Below are positions 37,712 through 49,002 of a stretch of DNA of 64,000 bases, piece by piece. The stretch is from Alphaproteobacteria bacterium (GTDB lineage: Bacteria; Pseudomonadota; Alphaproteobacteria; UBA8366; Aestuariispiraceae). The notes beneath the pieces are model-generated. The model had not been told where the DNA came from. It did not search any database and saw only the letters and a program-made list of their open reading frames with translations. Position 1 is the stretch's first letter. Every line of letters begins with the position of its first letter. The translations under genes and the position numbers were made by a program. The DNA lies in the NCBI GenBank assembly GCA_024743195.1, contig JANSXE010000012.1, forward strand, positions 62,001 to 126,000, read 5' to 3'.

Positions 37712-38355
37712 CAGTTTTTCAATAGGTTCTCGCGGAGTGAACGAAAAATTGCGTTGAAAACATCAGGGTCACTTGTTTCTGGTAAGTTGAGATTGATTGT
37801 ATAGCCGACGCGCAGTTCGACACCCTCCGCGTTTGGCAAGTCTACTCGGCGCTCCCGCTGAATTTCAGTGGACCGGCTCTCCGCAGGTTGCTTTTTCTCT
37901 TCATCTTGAGCTTTGGCATCAACATCTGCCTCAAAGTCGGCGAACTCTTTGAGTGCCATAAAGGTTCCTACGATGGCCTGAGTAGTTCGGTCATCTTTTG
38001 CCGCGCCTGTAACCTCGAGCACCAATCCAGTGAGCTTGTCGCGACTCATTTCGTACACGTATTCATTGCGCTCAAATAATTCGTTAAATGCGTTTCGCAT
38101 TCCTTGCGCAACCGCATAAGCTTGGGTCTCCGAATTGCGAAACTGGTCATAAAGGCCGGTAGGAACTCCATCAGAACCGAGAAAGCCCATTCGCTTCAGT
38201 AACGGTATTATTGCTCGGGAGCTACCACCGCTGTGCCCCAATTTCGTTTCAAGGAAATCCTGAGTAAATCTTTCAGGGCGTCTCGCGTTTTGGATCTTTT
38301 CAAAAATTTTGGGGATTAAGCCCACCGAGACCATGTATGGAAGCTTCGCGGTCAT
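37711..38355 (-). CDS. DUF5343 family protein
   Basis: The 214-residue protein has the features of DUF5343: KIFEKIQNARRPERFTQDFLETKLG, then LLKRMGFLGSDGVPTGLYDQFRNSE, and ALKEFADF. The N-terminal 120 residues look like a winged-helix-type module. A charged linker (residues 145-175) leads to a C-terminal domain reading YTINLNLPETSDPDVFNAIFRSLRENLL, a motif I associate with other DUF5343 proteins. The function is unknown; the family often appears in variable, defence-like neighbourhoods. It is the first gene of the operon with GGGGA about 10 nt before the ATG. The operon promoter should lie in 38356-38420. Confidence 0.85.
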   Translation of the reverse strand: MTAKLPYMVSVGLIPKIFEKIQNARRPERFTQDFLETKLGHSGGSSRAIIPLLKRMGFLGSDGVPTGLYDQFRNSETQAYAVAQGMRNAFNELFERNEYVYEMSRDKLTGLVLEVTGAAKDDRTTQAIVGTFMALKEFADFEADVDAKAQDEEKKQPAESRSTEIQRERRVDLPNAEGVELRVGYTINLNLPETSDPDVFNAIFRSLRENLLKN

Positions 38356-38769
38356 TTAACTAATGTCCCCAATCCGTTTTTACATAGAATGCAGGGCGTT
38401 ATTCGATCGATGGTTAACTAAGCAGCCGACCTGCAGGTGAAGTTGGCAACGTCGAACCGAGTTATTGTTAAAGAACGGCTAAGCACTGAACCAATCATAC
38501 CTATCATGGTCAGCTTATGGCAAGATAAGTGTGGCTGCAAGGATTTGCGATTATAGCGCACATTGCCGTGCTCCATAATTTCCGTAGCAATGCATGTTAT
38601 GGTTTGGCATGCCTGCCAAGAGGCGCTCGGTAGTGCCACCCATTGCTACCTTGAGCACAAGGCAACTTGCGCTGCCCAATTTCTCGGTTTCTCCACGTTA
38701 TAGGTTTGGAGACGAGTGGGGCTCCATTTTGTGATTATGTAATGTATGATCCCATTTCGTTCTAAATAA
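38356..38769. other. AT-rich non-coding stretch upstream of the DUF5343 operon
   Basis: This 414 nt stretch contains short frames on the minus strand but none with a credible ribosome binding site or composition. It probably holds the promoter of the HEPN operon and remnants of earlier insertions. Nothing else is supported. Confidence 0.5.
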
Positions 38770-38781
38770 TTGCATAGTGCA

Positions 38782-38961
38782 ATGACGGATAGAAAGTTTC
38801 TAGAGCAACCGCACACGCTCGTCCACAACGCGCGTATGGATGGGGTGGATGCGTGCTTTATCGTCGGCGTTCTAGAGGATGCACTTATGCGGGCGCGCTT
38901 CGCTCGGCGCTCTGAGATTGAAGAACTGCTGCAGGATATCTTCAATCCGGACTCGCCTTAG
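38782..38961 (+). CDS. Doubtful small ORF in the AT-rich island (59 aa)
   Basis: An ATG at 38782 (or TTG at 38770) opens MTDRKFLEQPHTLVHNARMD...GVLEDALMRARFARRSEIEELLQDIFNP. The composition is protein-like with an acidic helical C-terminus and better than its complement, which is serine-rich. No ribosome binding site is evident. The stop codon overlaps the stop of the minus-strand degenerate frame. It may be the end of a decayed gene from the island's history. Confidence 0.3.
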   Translation: MTDRKFLEQPHTLVHNARMDGVDACFIVGVLEDALMRARFARRSEIEELLQDIFNPDSP

Positions 38962-39179
38962 CCAAGACCCTTGAGTTTCTCGAACAAGCGCGTCCCGTAG
39001 ACTTCCCACGGGGAGTAGAGAATGCTGCTGAGGTCTGGTGCAGTCACCTACCCAGAAGCTGGAACCTCATGGATACCGTGTCGCATCGCCGGAGAGCGCT
39101 TGAGCGGTGTGCGTCGGGCGCGTTTGGCCGTTTCTACGACTTGGTCGGTGCCTGGGACCTTAACGCGCCGAATGGACAT
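38958..39179 (-). pseudogene. Degenerate reading frame with an in-frame TAG
   Basis: On the minus strand the frame from an ATG at 39179 gives MSIRRVKVPGTDQVVETAKR and continues to EVPASG, then a TAG at 39048-39050. Without changing frame it then reads GTG..TAPDLSSILYSPWEVYGTRL to KLKGLG and TAA at 38958-38960. Both halves are protein-like and neither is a shadow of a better frame. The simplest reading is a decayed gene with a nonsense mutation, or two very short genes. It lies between the island operon and pnp. Confidence 0.35.
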
Positions 39180-39240
39180 GGGCTTTGGCTCGGTGCCATC
39201 TTCCAACGTGTCTCGCTCATAGGTGCGCAGTTCAAAGCAA

Positions 39241-39274
39241 AACGCCCGCGCTCCCTCTCGGGGGCGCGGGCGTT
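39241..39274 (-). terminator. Rho-independent terminator of the pnp operon
   Basis: GCGAAACGCCCGCGC on the minus strand pairs with GCGCGGGCGTT: an 11 bp perfect stem (39241-39251 with 39264-39274) around a 12-nt loop. On the minus strand the stem is followed by TTTTGCTTTGAAC, giving a T-run. It lies 40 nt past the pnp stop and ends the long translation-factor transcript; it also marks the right edge of the island. Confidence 0.85.
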
Positions 39275-39313
39275 TCGCGTCCGGATGGGCGCCTCCTTTA
39301 GGAGGCGCGCCGG

Positions 39314-41497
<2,184 letters not shown>

Positions 41498-41894
41498 GCG
41501 TCTTTCGTCTCTTCTTCGTCCGGCGTGCGGCGGCGCTTGCATCGCGCCCCGCCCGCATCCTGTCTCGCCTTCCCCGACGCCCCTCCCCATGAGGCGCGCC
41601 GGTCGGCCTTCGCCGGCTTGAAGCCGGCCGCCGCCGCGAAACCCGGGCGTTTAGGACGTCCCTGCCCGGATCGGTCTAGCCCGCTTGGGCGGCGGGCTGT
41701 TTCGCGGCGCCGCCCGATCTTCGGGCGAAGCGCCTGTCAGTCTGTCGGCCTCCGGCCTTGTCCGATCGGCCGCCCCGCCGCCGGTCGGGAGCAGCGCTCC
41801 CGCATGGCGGCTCCGATCGGCCGGCGCCGACAAATGCGAACGGGGCGCCGGCGACTTTGTGGGTCGCGGGCGCCCCGCCCGAACTCTCGCTCCG
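41498..41894 (-). promoter_or_regulatory. pnp leader region between rpsO and pnp, hairpin-rich
   Basis: This 397 nt gap has several inverted repeats, for example AGCCCGC/GCGGGCT (41678-41684 with 41692-41698), GGGAGC/GCTCCC near 41787-41801, and a repeated CCGATCGGCCG at about 41762 and 41814. In other bacteria the pnp leader forms an RNase III-cleaved hairpin used for autoregulation of pnp; a similar role here is inferred. A pnp promoter is also likely. Confidence 0.5.
41841..41877 (-). terminator. Attenuator or terminator hairpin after rpsO
   Basis: CGGGGCGCC (41841-41849) pairs with GGCGCCCCG (41869-41877), continued by GCGAC/GTCGC inside, around a 7-nt loop. On the minus strand it lies 18 nt past the rpsO stop and is followed by only a moderate T content. 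It may limit read-through into pnp. Confidence 0.6.
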
Positions 41895-42164
41895 TCAGCG
41901 GCGGATGCCGAGGCTTCCGATCAGCTTCCGGTAGCGCTCCTCGTCGCGGCGCCGGATGTAATCCAGCAGGCGACGGCGCTTGCCGACCATCATCAGAAGC
42001 CCGCGGCGCGAATGGCTGTCGTGCTTGTGGGTCTTGAGATGCTCGGTCAGGTTGGTGATCCGCTCCGTCAGGATGGCGACCTGCGCATCCGGGGAGCCCG
42101 TGTTCTTGTCGCCGCCGCCGTACTCTTTGACCAGTTCGGCGGTGCGGTCCTTGGTGATCGACAT
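41895..42164 (-). CDS. rpsO: 30S ribosomal protein S15
   Basis: The 89-residue protein starts [43 protein letters not shown] and continues [35 protein letters not shown], the full S15 sequence pattern. It binds 16S rRNA in the central domain and nucleates the platform. Its expression is translationally autoregulated in other bacteria. It lies between truB and pnp as in E. coli. Exactly the expected 89 residues. Confidence 0.98.
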   Translation of the reverse strand: MSITKDRTAELVKEYGGGDKNTGSPDAQVAILTERITNLTEHLKTHKHDSHSRRGLLMMVGKRRRLLDYIRRRDEERYRKLIGSLGIRR

Positions 42165-42225
42165 GTCTACGCGTCATCCTCTCTCACGGTATCGGGCCTG
42201 TTTGCTGCGCCGCCGATCCGCGGCC

Positions 42226-43173
42226 TCAGCCGCCTGCGATCAGCACCCGGACGGGTCGGATCTCGCCGCGGGCGTAGCGCGCCAGCGCGACCGCCCGGCC
42301 CCTGTGGAGGGCCACCACCTCATCGTCGTCCGAGAGGTCGGCGATGCGATCGAGATCGATCTTCCGGAGAAGCGAGACCGCTTGGCCGTTTCGCAGCCGA
42401 ACCGCCTCCGCTTCGCTTACGGCCATCGCCGGGATACCGTCCAGCGCGGCCTCGATGGGGAGCAGCCGCTCCGCCAACGCGGCCGGGTTATGCCCCAGTT
42501 GCTCCAGCGCTTCAAGCGAAATCGCCTGGGATTCCGCGAAGCCGGCGACCGCCGTGCGGCGCAATTCCTCGACCATCCCGACGGTCCCCAGCGCGGCGGC
42601 CAGGTCGCGCGCCAGCGCCCGGACATAGGTCCCCTTCCCGCACCGCATCTCCAGCACCGCCCGGGAAGGGTCGGGCGTCTCGATCAGACGCAGGCGCTCG
42701 ACGAAGACCCGGCGCGGCGCGATCTCGACCGCCTCCCCGGCGCGCGCCTTGTCATAGGCCCGCGCGCCGTCGATCTTGATCGCGGAGAAGGCGGGCGGGA
42801 TCTGTTCGATCTCGCCCGTGAAGGCCGAAAGCGCCGCCTTGATCGCCGCCCTGTCGGGCAGCGCGTCGGGCAGCGCATCGGACCGCGCCGTCACCTCCCC
42901 TTCCGGATCGAGCGTATCGGTCGTCACCCCGAAGCGGACGGTGAAGCGGTAGGTCTTGAGCCCCTCCATGACGTACTGGACGGTCTTGGTGGCCTCGCCG
43001 AAGGCGATCGGCAGCAGACCGGTCGCAAAGGGGTCGAGGGTGCCGCCATGCCCCGCCTTGCGCGCGTCGTAGAGCCGCCGCGCGCGGCTGACCGCCTGGG
43101 TCGATCCCAGCCCCGCCGGCTTATCCAGCACCAGCCAGCCGTTGATCGGCCGGCCCTTTTTGCGTTTCGCCAT
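42226..43173 (-). CDS. truB: tRNA pseudouridine(55) synthase
   Basis: The 315-residue enzyme makes pseudouridine 55 in the T-loop of tRNAs. It has the TruB catalytic motif in GHGGTLDPFATGLLPI near residue 43 (the nucleophilic Asp in GTLDPxATG) and VRCGKGTYVRALARDLA-like sequence near residue 185. The C-terminal region (from residue 230) is the alphaproteobacterial type with RNA-binding extension. It lies 13 nt after rbfA and belongs to the infB operon. Confidence 0.97.
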   Translation of the reverse strand: MAKRKKGRPINGWLVLDKPAGLGSTQAVSRARRLYDARKAGHGGTLDPFATGLLPIAFGEATKTVQYVMEGLKTYRFTVRFGVTTDTLDPEGEVTARSDALPDALPDRAAIKAALSAFTGEIEQIPPAFSAIKIDGARAYDKARAGEAVEIAPRRVFVERLRLIETPDPSRAVLEMRCGKGTYVRALARDLAAALGTVGMVEELRRTAVAGFAESQAISLEALEQLGHNPAALAERLLPIEAALDGIPAMAVSEAEAVRLRNGQAVSLLRKIDLDRIADLSDDDEVVALHRGRAVALARYARGEIRPVRVLIAGG

Positions 43174-43186
43174 CGGTCCCGGCCGC

Positions 43187-43642
43187 TCACACGTCGTCGT
43201 GATCGTCTTCGTTGCGGCCCTCGGCGAAGTCGCGCTCCGCCGCCAGATCGCGCGCCACCTCGGGCCGCTGCAGGAGCGCGTCGATCCGCGCCGCCTCGTC
43301 GAAGCTGCGGTCGGTCTTGAAACGCAGCGCCGGCGTGAACTTGAGATGCACCTCGCGGGCGACCTGGGCGCGCAGGAACTTCGCGGCGCGCTGCAGGGCT
43401 TCGCGCACCGCCCGCTCCTGCGCCTCCGCCTCGGCGGCGGTCGCCGCGGCCGAGGCGCCGAGCGGGGTGACGAAACAGTCGGCGTTCTTCAGGTCCGGGC
43501 TGACGCGCACCTCGGAGACCGTGACCGACACGCCGGCCAGCGCCGGGTCCCGCAGCTCGCCGCGCTGCAGCACCTGCGCCAAGGCGTGGCGCAGCGCCTC
43601 GCCGACGCGAAGCTGGCGCTGCGTGGGTTCGCGAGCGGTCAT
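43187..43642 (-). CDS. rbfA: Ribosome-binding factor A
   Basis: The 151-residue protein (154 if a GTG at 43651 is used) begins REPTQRQLRVGEALRHALAQVL and has LVSVTVSEVRVSPDLKNADCFV-like KH fold strands and KFLRAQVAREVHLKFTPALRFKTDRSFDEA, all diagnostic. It helps 30S maturation near helix 1 and cold adaptation. The ATG at 43642 is preferred because GAGAGAG lies about 9 nt before it. It lies 70 nt after infB. The acidic tail EGRNEDDHDDV is variable among alphaproteobacteria. Confidence 0.95.
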   Translation of the reverse strand: MTAREPTQRQLRVGEALRHALAQVLQRGELRDPALAGVSVTVSEVRVSPDLKNADCFVTPLGASAAATAAEAEAQERAVREALQRAAKFLRAQVAREVHLKFTPALRFKTDRSFDEAARIDALLQRPEVARDLAAERDFAEGRNEDDHDDV

Positions 43643-43711
43643 CTTGGTCACTCTCTCGCCGGAAGCGGCCGGGCGGGCGCTCTCACGCGCGCGGGAGGGC
43701 GGACGCGGGCC

Positions 43712-46330
43712 TTACAGCGCGCGCGCCACCTCCTCGATCTCAAAGCATTCGATCATGTCGCCGACCTTGATGTCGTCGTAGTTCTCGAACGCCATGCCGC
43801 ACTCGTAGCCGTGCTGCACCTCGCGCACGTCGTCCTTGAAGCGCTTCAGCGTCTTCAGCGAGCCTTCGTGGATCACCGTGTCGTCGCGCAGCAGGCGCAC
43901 CTTGGCCCCGCGCTTCACCTCGCCCTCGGTCACCATGCAGCCCGCAACCTTGCCGGCCTTGGTGACGGTGAAGACCTCGCGGATCTCGGCGTAGCCCAGG
44001 AACTTCTCGCGTTGCTCCGGCGCCAGCATGCCGCTCAACACCGCCTTCACGTCGTCGATCACGTCGTAGATGATCGAGTAGTAGCGGATGTCGACGCCGT
44101 CGCGCTTGGCCATGTCGCGGGCCTGCGGGTTGGCGCGCACGTTGAAGCCGATGATGACGCCGCCGGTCGAGGCCGCCAGGCTGACGTCGCTTTCGGTGAC
44201 GCCGCCCACGGCGCCGTGCACGACGCGCACCTTGACCTCGTCGGTCGCCAGCTTCTCCAGCGAGGCGGTGATCGCCTCCAGCGAGCCCTGCACGTCGGTC
44301 TTCACGACGACCGGCATCTCGTGCACTTCGCCCGCCTTGATCTGGTCGAACATCGCCTCCAGCGAGCTCTTGCCGGCCCGGCCGGCCAGCGCGAACTGCG
44401 CCTCGCGCTGCTTGCGCTGGCGGTAGTCCGCGATCTCGCGCGCCTTGGCCTCGTCGGCCAGCACGACGAACTCGTCGCCCGCCTGCGGCGTGCCCTGCAG
44501 GCCCAGCACCTCGACCGGAACCGACGGGCCGGCCTCCTCGACCTGACGGCCGCGATCGTCGAGCAGCGCGCGCACGCGGCCCCATTCCGCGCCGGCGACG
44601 AAGATGTCGCCGACCCGCAGGGTGCCGGTCTGCACCAGCACGCTGGCGACCGAGCCGCGGCCCTTCTCGAGCTTCGCCTCGACCACGGCGCCGCGCGCCG
44701 GCCGATCCGGATCGGCCTTGAGCTCGAGCAGCTCGGCCTGCAGCAGGATCGCCTCCTCCAGCTCCTCCAGCCCGATGCGCTTCAGGGCCGAGACGGGCAG
44801 CACCTGCACGTCGCCGCCCATGCTCTCGGGCACCAACTCGTGCTCCAGAAGCTGGTTGGTGGCCTTGGTCGGGTCCGCGCCTTCCTTGTCGATCTTGTTG
44901 ATCGCCACGATGATCGGGACCTCGGCCGCCTTGGCGTGGTTGATCGCCTCGATGGTCTGCGGCTGCAGGCCGTCGTCGGCCGCCACCACCAGGATGACGA
45001 GGTCGGTGACCTGGGCGCCGCGGTTGCGCATCGCGGTGAAGGCCTCATGGCCGGGGGTGTCCAGGAAGGTGATGGTGGCCCCGCCCTTCATATGCACCTG
45101 ATAGGCGCCGATATGCTGGGTGATGCCGCCGGCCTCGCCCGCCGCCACGTCGGTCTCGCGCAGCGCGTCCAAGAGCGAGGTCTTGCCGTGGTCGACATGG
45201 CCCATCACGGTCACGACCGGCGCCCGGGGGGCCTTCGCCTCCTCGTCGCCGACATCCTCGATCAGGCTGTCCTCGACGTCCGCTTCCGAGACGCGCTTGA
45301 CGCGGTGGCCGAACTCCTCGACCACCAGTTCCGCGGTGTCCTGGTCGATGGTCTGATTGACCGTCGCCATGACGCCCATCTTCATCAGCGACTTGATGAC
45401 GTCCGCGCCGCGAACGGCCATGCGGTTCGCCAGATCGCCGACGGTGATCGCCTCCGGCACGGTGACGTCGCGCACGACCTTCTCCCCACGGGCCAGCGCC
45501 TGGCGGTTCTTCTCCCGCTCGCGCTGGCGTTGACGCTGCAGCGCGGCCATGGAGCGGCCGCGGCGCGCTTCGGCGTCGCCGTCCTCGTCCTCGCCGACCT
45601 GATAGATCGAAAGCTTGCCCTGGCGGCGCTTCTCGCCGCCCTTGAGGCGCATGGTCGGGCGCTTCTTCTGCTCGCGCTCGATCAGCTCGTCGGCCTTTTC
45701 CTTGCCCGACTTCTGCTCGGCGGCCTTGGCCGCGGCCTGCACCTGCGCCTCGACGTCGGCCGGGCTCGCCGCCGGCGCTTCTTCCGCCGGGGCTTCGGGC
45801 GCCGCGGCTTCCGCTTCGGCCTCCGCCTGCTGCTCGGCGGCGCGGCGCGCCTCCTCCTCTTCAAGGCGTTTGCGCTCGGCCTCCTCCGCCTCGCGCTGGA
45901 GGCGGCGCTCTTCGGCGCGACGCTCGGCCTCTTCGGCTTCCCGGCGGCGACGCTCCTCCTCGGCCTGGGCCGACTGGATGGCGCGCAGCCGCGCGGCCCG
46001 CTCCTGTTCGCTCAGCCCCTTCAGCGCCGGGCTGGCGGCCCGGTCCGGGGCGGACTCCGTCGGCGCGGCGGGAGAAGCGCTCTTCGCGCCCGGACGCTTC
46101 ATCGGGCCGATGTCGGCCGCCTGCGCGCCGGCGCCGCCGGCGCCGCCGGCGCCGCTCTGGGGCGCGCCGCGCTCGAAGGTGCGCTTGCGCTTCACCTCGA
46201 CCTGCACCGATTTCGAGCGGCCGTGGCTGAAGCTCTGACGCACCTGACCCGCCTCGACGCGCTTGCTGAGCTCCAGCTTGCCCTTGCCGAGGGTGAGTTT
46301 CTTGCCGCCGCTGTCGTTCTCGTTACTCAT
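43712..46330 (-). CDS. infB: Translation initiation factor IF-2
   Basis: The 872-residue GTPase recruits initiator tRNA to the ribosome. The N-terminal 250 residues are an alanine-, arginine- and glutamate-rich coiled region ([20 protein letters not shown]). The IF2_N domain precedes the G domain: [14 protein letters not shown] (G1) near residue 378, [12 protein letters not shown] (G2), [11 protein letters not shown] (G3) and AINKIDK (G4). C-terminal domains (about 550-872) bind the initiator tRNA. The ATG at 46330 overlaps the ylxR stop by 8 nt (ATGAGTAA), so the genes are coupled. Confidence 0.97.
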   Translation of the reverse strand: MSNENDSGGKKLTLGKGKLELSKRVEAGQVRQSFSHGRSKSVQVEVKRKRTFERGAPQSGAGGAGGAGAQAADIGPMKRPGAKSASPAAPTESAPDRAASPALKGLSEQERAARLRAIQSAQAEEERRRREAEEAERRAEERRLQREAEEAERKRLEEEEARRAAEQQAEAEAEAAAPEAPAEEAPAASPADVEAQVQAAAKAAEQKSGKEKADELIEREQKKRPTMRLKGGEKRRQGKLSIYQVGEDEDGDAEARRGRSMAALQRQRQREREKNRQALARGEKVVRDVTVPEAITVGDLANRMAVRGADVIKSLMKMGVMATVNQTIDQDTAELVVEEFGHRVKRVSEADVEDSLIEDVGDEEAKAPRAPVVTVMGHVDHGKTSLLDALRETDVAAGEAGGITQHIGAYQVHMKGGATITFLDTPGHEAFTAMRNRGAQVTDLVILVVAADDGLQPQTIEAINHAKAAEVPIIVAINKIDKEGADPTKATNQLLEHELVPESMGGDVQVLPVSALKRIGLEELEEAILLQAELLELKADPDRPARGAVVEAKLEKGRGSVASVLVQTGTLRVGDIFVAGAEWGRVRALLDDRGRQVEEAGPSVPVEVLGLQGTPQAGDEFVVLADEAKAREIADYRQRKQREAQFALAGRAGKSSLEAMFDQIKAGEVHEMPVVVKTDVQGSLEAITASLEKLATDEVKVRVVHGAVGGVTESDVSLAASTGGVIIGFNVRANPQARDMAKRDGVDIRYYSIIYDVIDDVKAVLSGMLAPEQREKFLGYAEIREVFTVTKAGKVAGCMVTEGEVKRGAKVRLLRDDTVIHEGSLKTLKRFKDDVREVQHGYECGMAFENYDDIKVGDMIECFEIEEVARAL

Positions 46331-47153
46331 CACTATCCTTCGTCGTCGGTTCGGCCGCCGGCCGGATCGCCGCCGCCGCCGCTCTTGAACCCGCTCTGAA
46401 ACCCTCCAGCCGGCGCGCATCGCGCACCAGCTTCGCCGCCAATCCGCCTGGCGCGAGCGCGCAATGCACCGCGCGCGGGCGCCCGAAGGCGGCGCCGATC
46501 TCCTCGGCGCTCAGCACGGCGACGACCGGAACCGCCGCCTGCTCGCCCTGCGCCTTCTCGCCCTGCGCCTTCTCGCCGTGCGCCTTCTCGCCGACGGCCT
46601 GCGCGGCGCGCGCCGCGGCGATCTTCCGCCGACCGTCCTCCGCCGCGTCGGCGGCCTCCAGCAGCGCGCCCAGAGGACCGCGCTGCACGGCGGCCCGCAC
46701 CTTCTCGAAGCCCGAGACCGCCTCGCCGGCGCGCCGGGCGAGCGAGAGCGTCTCGACGCAGCGCCGGGCCAGCAGCGCCTCGACCCGGTCCGCCAGATCC
46801 TCCGACGGGCGCGCCCGCGCGCGCGCCGCCTTGGCGAACAGGTTGCGGGCGCATGCCGTCTTAATGCTTCCGCGGTCCGCGCTCAACCACATTCCGCGGC
46901 CGGGCAGTTTGCCGGCGAGGTCCGGGACCACCGCGCCGTCCGGCGCGAGCACGAATCGGATCATGGCCGATTGCGGCAGTCGACGCCCGGTGGCGAGGCA
47001 GCGACGCACCGGGCCGTCGGGGGCCGCCGGACCGTCCGACACGCCCTCGGATCCCTCGCGCGCGCGCGCGCAGCGGCGGGCGCGCTGGGGCCCGGAATCC
47101 AGGCTTTCCGAGAAGTCGGCCGGCTCGCTCTCGACTGTCTCCATCGACTCCAT
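46323..47153 (-). CDS. ylxR: YlxR (DUF448) RNA-binding protein with L7Ae-like C-terminal domain
   Basis: The 276-residue protein has a YlxR domain with [24 protein letters not shown] (residues 51-74) and [19 protein letters not shown], which carries the conserved GRGxWL motif. A second domain, from about residue 130, reads [21 protein letters not shown], an L7Ae/L30e-type fold. In between is a repeat-rich linker ([18 protein letters not shown]) coded by 15 bp repeats at about 46540-46593. This YlxR-L7Ae fusion is usual in alphaproteobacteria. It probably acts with NusA and IF-2 in transcription-coupled translation; the gene sits between nusA and infB. Confidence 0.9.
   Translation of the reverse strand: MESMETVESEPADFSESLDSGPQRARRCARAREGSEGVSDGPAAPDGPVRRCLATGRRLPQSAMIRFVLAPDGAVVPDLAGKLPGRGMWLSADRGSIKTACARNLFAKAARARARPSEDLADRVEALLARRCVETLSLARRAGEAVSGFEKVRAAVQRGPLGALLEAADAAEDGRRKIAAARAAQAVGEKAHGEKAQGEKAQGEQAAVPVVAVLSAEEIGAAFGRPRAVHCALAPGGLAAKLVRDARRLEGFRAGSRAAAAAIRPAAEPTTKDSDE
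46540..46593. repeat. In-frame 15 bp tandem repeats in the ylxR linker
   Basis: The sequence CTGCGCCTTCTCGCC, or CTGCGCCTTCTCGCCGTG, repeats three to four times and encodes [10 protein letters not shown] units in a linker between two domains. Length change would be in frame. Confidence 0.7.
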
Positions 47154-47228
47154 CGCCTCCGCCGCGGTTCGATCCGGCGGGGCGACGGCGTCAGCGGCCG
47201 GCGCCCCGTGCGGGGATCGGGCGCGGGC

Positions 47229-48905
47229 TCACGCCTCCCTCTCGGGCGCGGTCGCGGCCGCGTCGGCGCCCGCCTCGGCCTCGATCCGGGTAAGCGTCTC
47301 CTCGTCCGACGCCTCGTCGCCCGGCGCGTCGCCGGGGAGCGGCTCGCCCGCCATTTCGGCGCGCAGGCGCGTCAGATCCTCTTCGGTGATCCAGCCGGCC
47401 GCGAAGCGGGCGTTCATCACCATCTCGGTCGCGCGCTGCTCGTCGAGGTCGAACTCCTTCAGGATTCCGTCCTCGGGGCTGGTCAGCTCGTCGGCGGCGA
47501 GGCCCGCGAAATCCTCCAGCGAGCGCACCTCGTTCTCGCCCAGCGCAACCAGCATGGGCGCGGTGAGGCCCTCCATCTCCGCCAGTTCGTCGGTGACGCC
47601 CAGCTCGCGCCGACGCTCCTCAAGGCGCTTGGCTTCGGCCTCCAGATAGGCGCTGGCGCGCGCGCTCAGCTCCTCGGCGATCTCTTCGTCGAAGCCCTCG
47701 ATGACGGCGAGCTCCTCGAGCGGCACATAGGCCACCTCCTCGACCGAGGTGAAGCCCTCGGTCACCAGCAGGCGCGCGATCACGTCGTCCACGTCGAGCG
47801 CGACCATGAAGGCGTCCGAGCGCTCGTTGAACTCGGCCTGGCGCTTCTCGCTCTCCTGGTCCTCGGTCATGATGTCGATGTTCCAGCCGGTCAGCATGGA
47901 GGCCAACCGCACGTTCTGGCCGCGCCGCCCGATGGCGAGCGACAGCTGGTCGTCGGGCACCACCACCTCAATGGTGTTGGTCTCCTCGTCCATCACGACC
48001 TTGGTGACTTCCGCCGGCGCCAGGGCGTTGACCACGAAGGTCGCGTCCTCCGGCGACCAGGGGATGATGTCGATCTTCTCGCCCTGCAGTTCGGCGACGA
48101 CCGCCTGCACGCGGCTGCCGCGCATGCCGACGCAGGCGCCGATCGGGTCGACGCTGCTGTCGTTGGAGATCACGGCGATCTTCGCGCGGCTGCCGGGATC
48201 GCGGGCGACGCGCCGGATTTCGATCACGCCGTCATAGATTTCCGACACTTCCTGCGCGAACAGGGAGGCCATGAATTCCGGTCGGGTGCGGGAGACGAAG
48301 ATCTGCGGGCCGCGCGGCTCCTCGCGCACATCGTAGATGAAGCAGCGCACCCGGTCGCCGCGCTTGAAGTGCTCGCGCGGGATCACCTCGTCGCGGCGCA
48401 TCATCGCCTCCGCCCGGCCCAGATCGACCGTGACATTGCCGAACTCGACCCGCTTGACGATGCCGTTGACGATCTCGCCGACGCGGTCCTTGTACTCTTC
48501 GAACTGGCGCTGGCGCTCGGCCTCGCGGACCTTCTGGACGATCACCTGCTTGGCGGTCTGGGCGGCGATGCGCCCGAAATCGATCGGCGGCAGCCGGTCG
48601 ACCAGGAACTCGCCGATCTCGGCGTCGGGCTTCTTCTTGCGCGCCTGATCCAGCGTGACCTGGGTGACCTCGTTCTCGAGCTCCTCCGGCGCGACGACCT
48701 CGATGTAGCGGGCCAGCACGATTTCGCCGGTCTTGCGGTCGATCTGCGCACGGATGTCGTGCTCGTGACCGTATTTGGAGCGCCCGGCCTTCTGGATCGC
48801 CTGCTCCATGGCCTCAAGCACCAGCTCGCGCTCGATTGACTTCTCGCGGGCCACCGCATCGGCCACGGCCAGCATGTCGGTGCGGGTGATCGTTACGCCT
48901 TCCAT
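47229..48905 (-). CDS. nusA: Transcription elongation/antitermination factor NusA
   Basis: The 558-residue protein starts at the ATG at 48905 ([28 protein letters not shown]). Domain order: the N-terminal RNAP-binding domain (1-130), S1 (residues 135-205, with [23 protein letters not shown]), KH1 and KH2 (210-345, including [18 protein letters not shown] and [14 protein letters not shown]), and two acidic C-terminal repeats with [24 protein letters not shown] and [15 protein letters not shown]. It binds RNA polymerase and nascent RNA during pausing, termination and antitermination. The operon order rimP-nusA-ylxR-infB is standard. Confidence 0.97.
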   Translation of the reverse strand: MEGVTITRTDMLAVADAVAREKSIERELVLEAMEQAIQKAGRSKYGHEHDIRAQIDRKTGEIVLARYIEVVAPEELENEVTQVTLDQARKKKPDAEIGEFLVDRLPPIDFGRIAAQTAKQVIVQKVREAERQRQFEEYKDRVGEIVNGIVKRVEFGNVTVDLGRAEAMMRRDEVIPREHFKRGDRVRCFIYDVREEPRGPQIFVSRTRPEFMASLFAQEVSEIYDGVIEIRRVARDPGSRAKIAVISNDSSVDPIGACVGMRGSRVQAVVAELQGEKIDIIPWSPEDATFVVNALAPAEVTKVVMDEETNTIEVVVPDDQLSLAIGRRGQNVRLASMLTGWNIDIMTEDQESEKRQAEFNERSDAFMVALDVDDVIARLLVTEGFTSVEEVAYVPLEELAVIEGFDEEIAEELSARASAYLEAEAKRLEERRRELGVTDELAEMEGLTAPMLVALGENEVRSLEDFAGLAADELTSPEDGILKEFDLDEQRATEMVMNARFAAGWITEEDLTRLRAEMAGEPLPGDAPGDEASDEETLTRIEAEAGADAAATAPEREA

Positions 48906-49002
48906 CGGTTCCGTCTCGCTCTCGTCTGTTACGGGCGGCGCCGGCACGCGGCGGCCCGTCGGTCCAAATCTGTCCGGTCTCGACGTCCGTCCGACCGCGG
49001 GC

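Larger units (their letters stand above)
36616..39240. other. AT-rich genomic island between acnA and pnp
   Basis: From just after the acnA hairpin to the pnp terminator the base composition drops sharply; for example 38341-38400 has 26 G or C in 60, while both flanking genes are strongly GC-rich. The island carries a three-gene minus-strand operon (DUF5343, Swt1-HEPN, unknown), a hairpin after it, 414 nt of non-coding AT-rich sequence upstream (38356-38769), and degenerate frames at 38770-39180. No integrase, tRNA or flanking direct repeat was seen, so the entry mechanism is unknown. The sharp composition boundary indicates recent horizontal acquisition. Confidence 0.85.

Noticed and set aside
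38418-38945. Two minus-strand short frames upstream of the HEPN operon
   Set aside because: Serine-, arginine- and cysteine-rich composition, no ribosome binding site and no recognisable motif; more likely non-coding or decayed.
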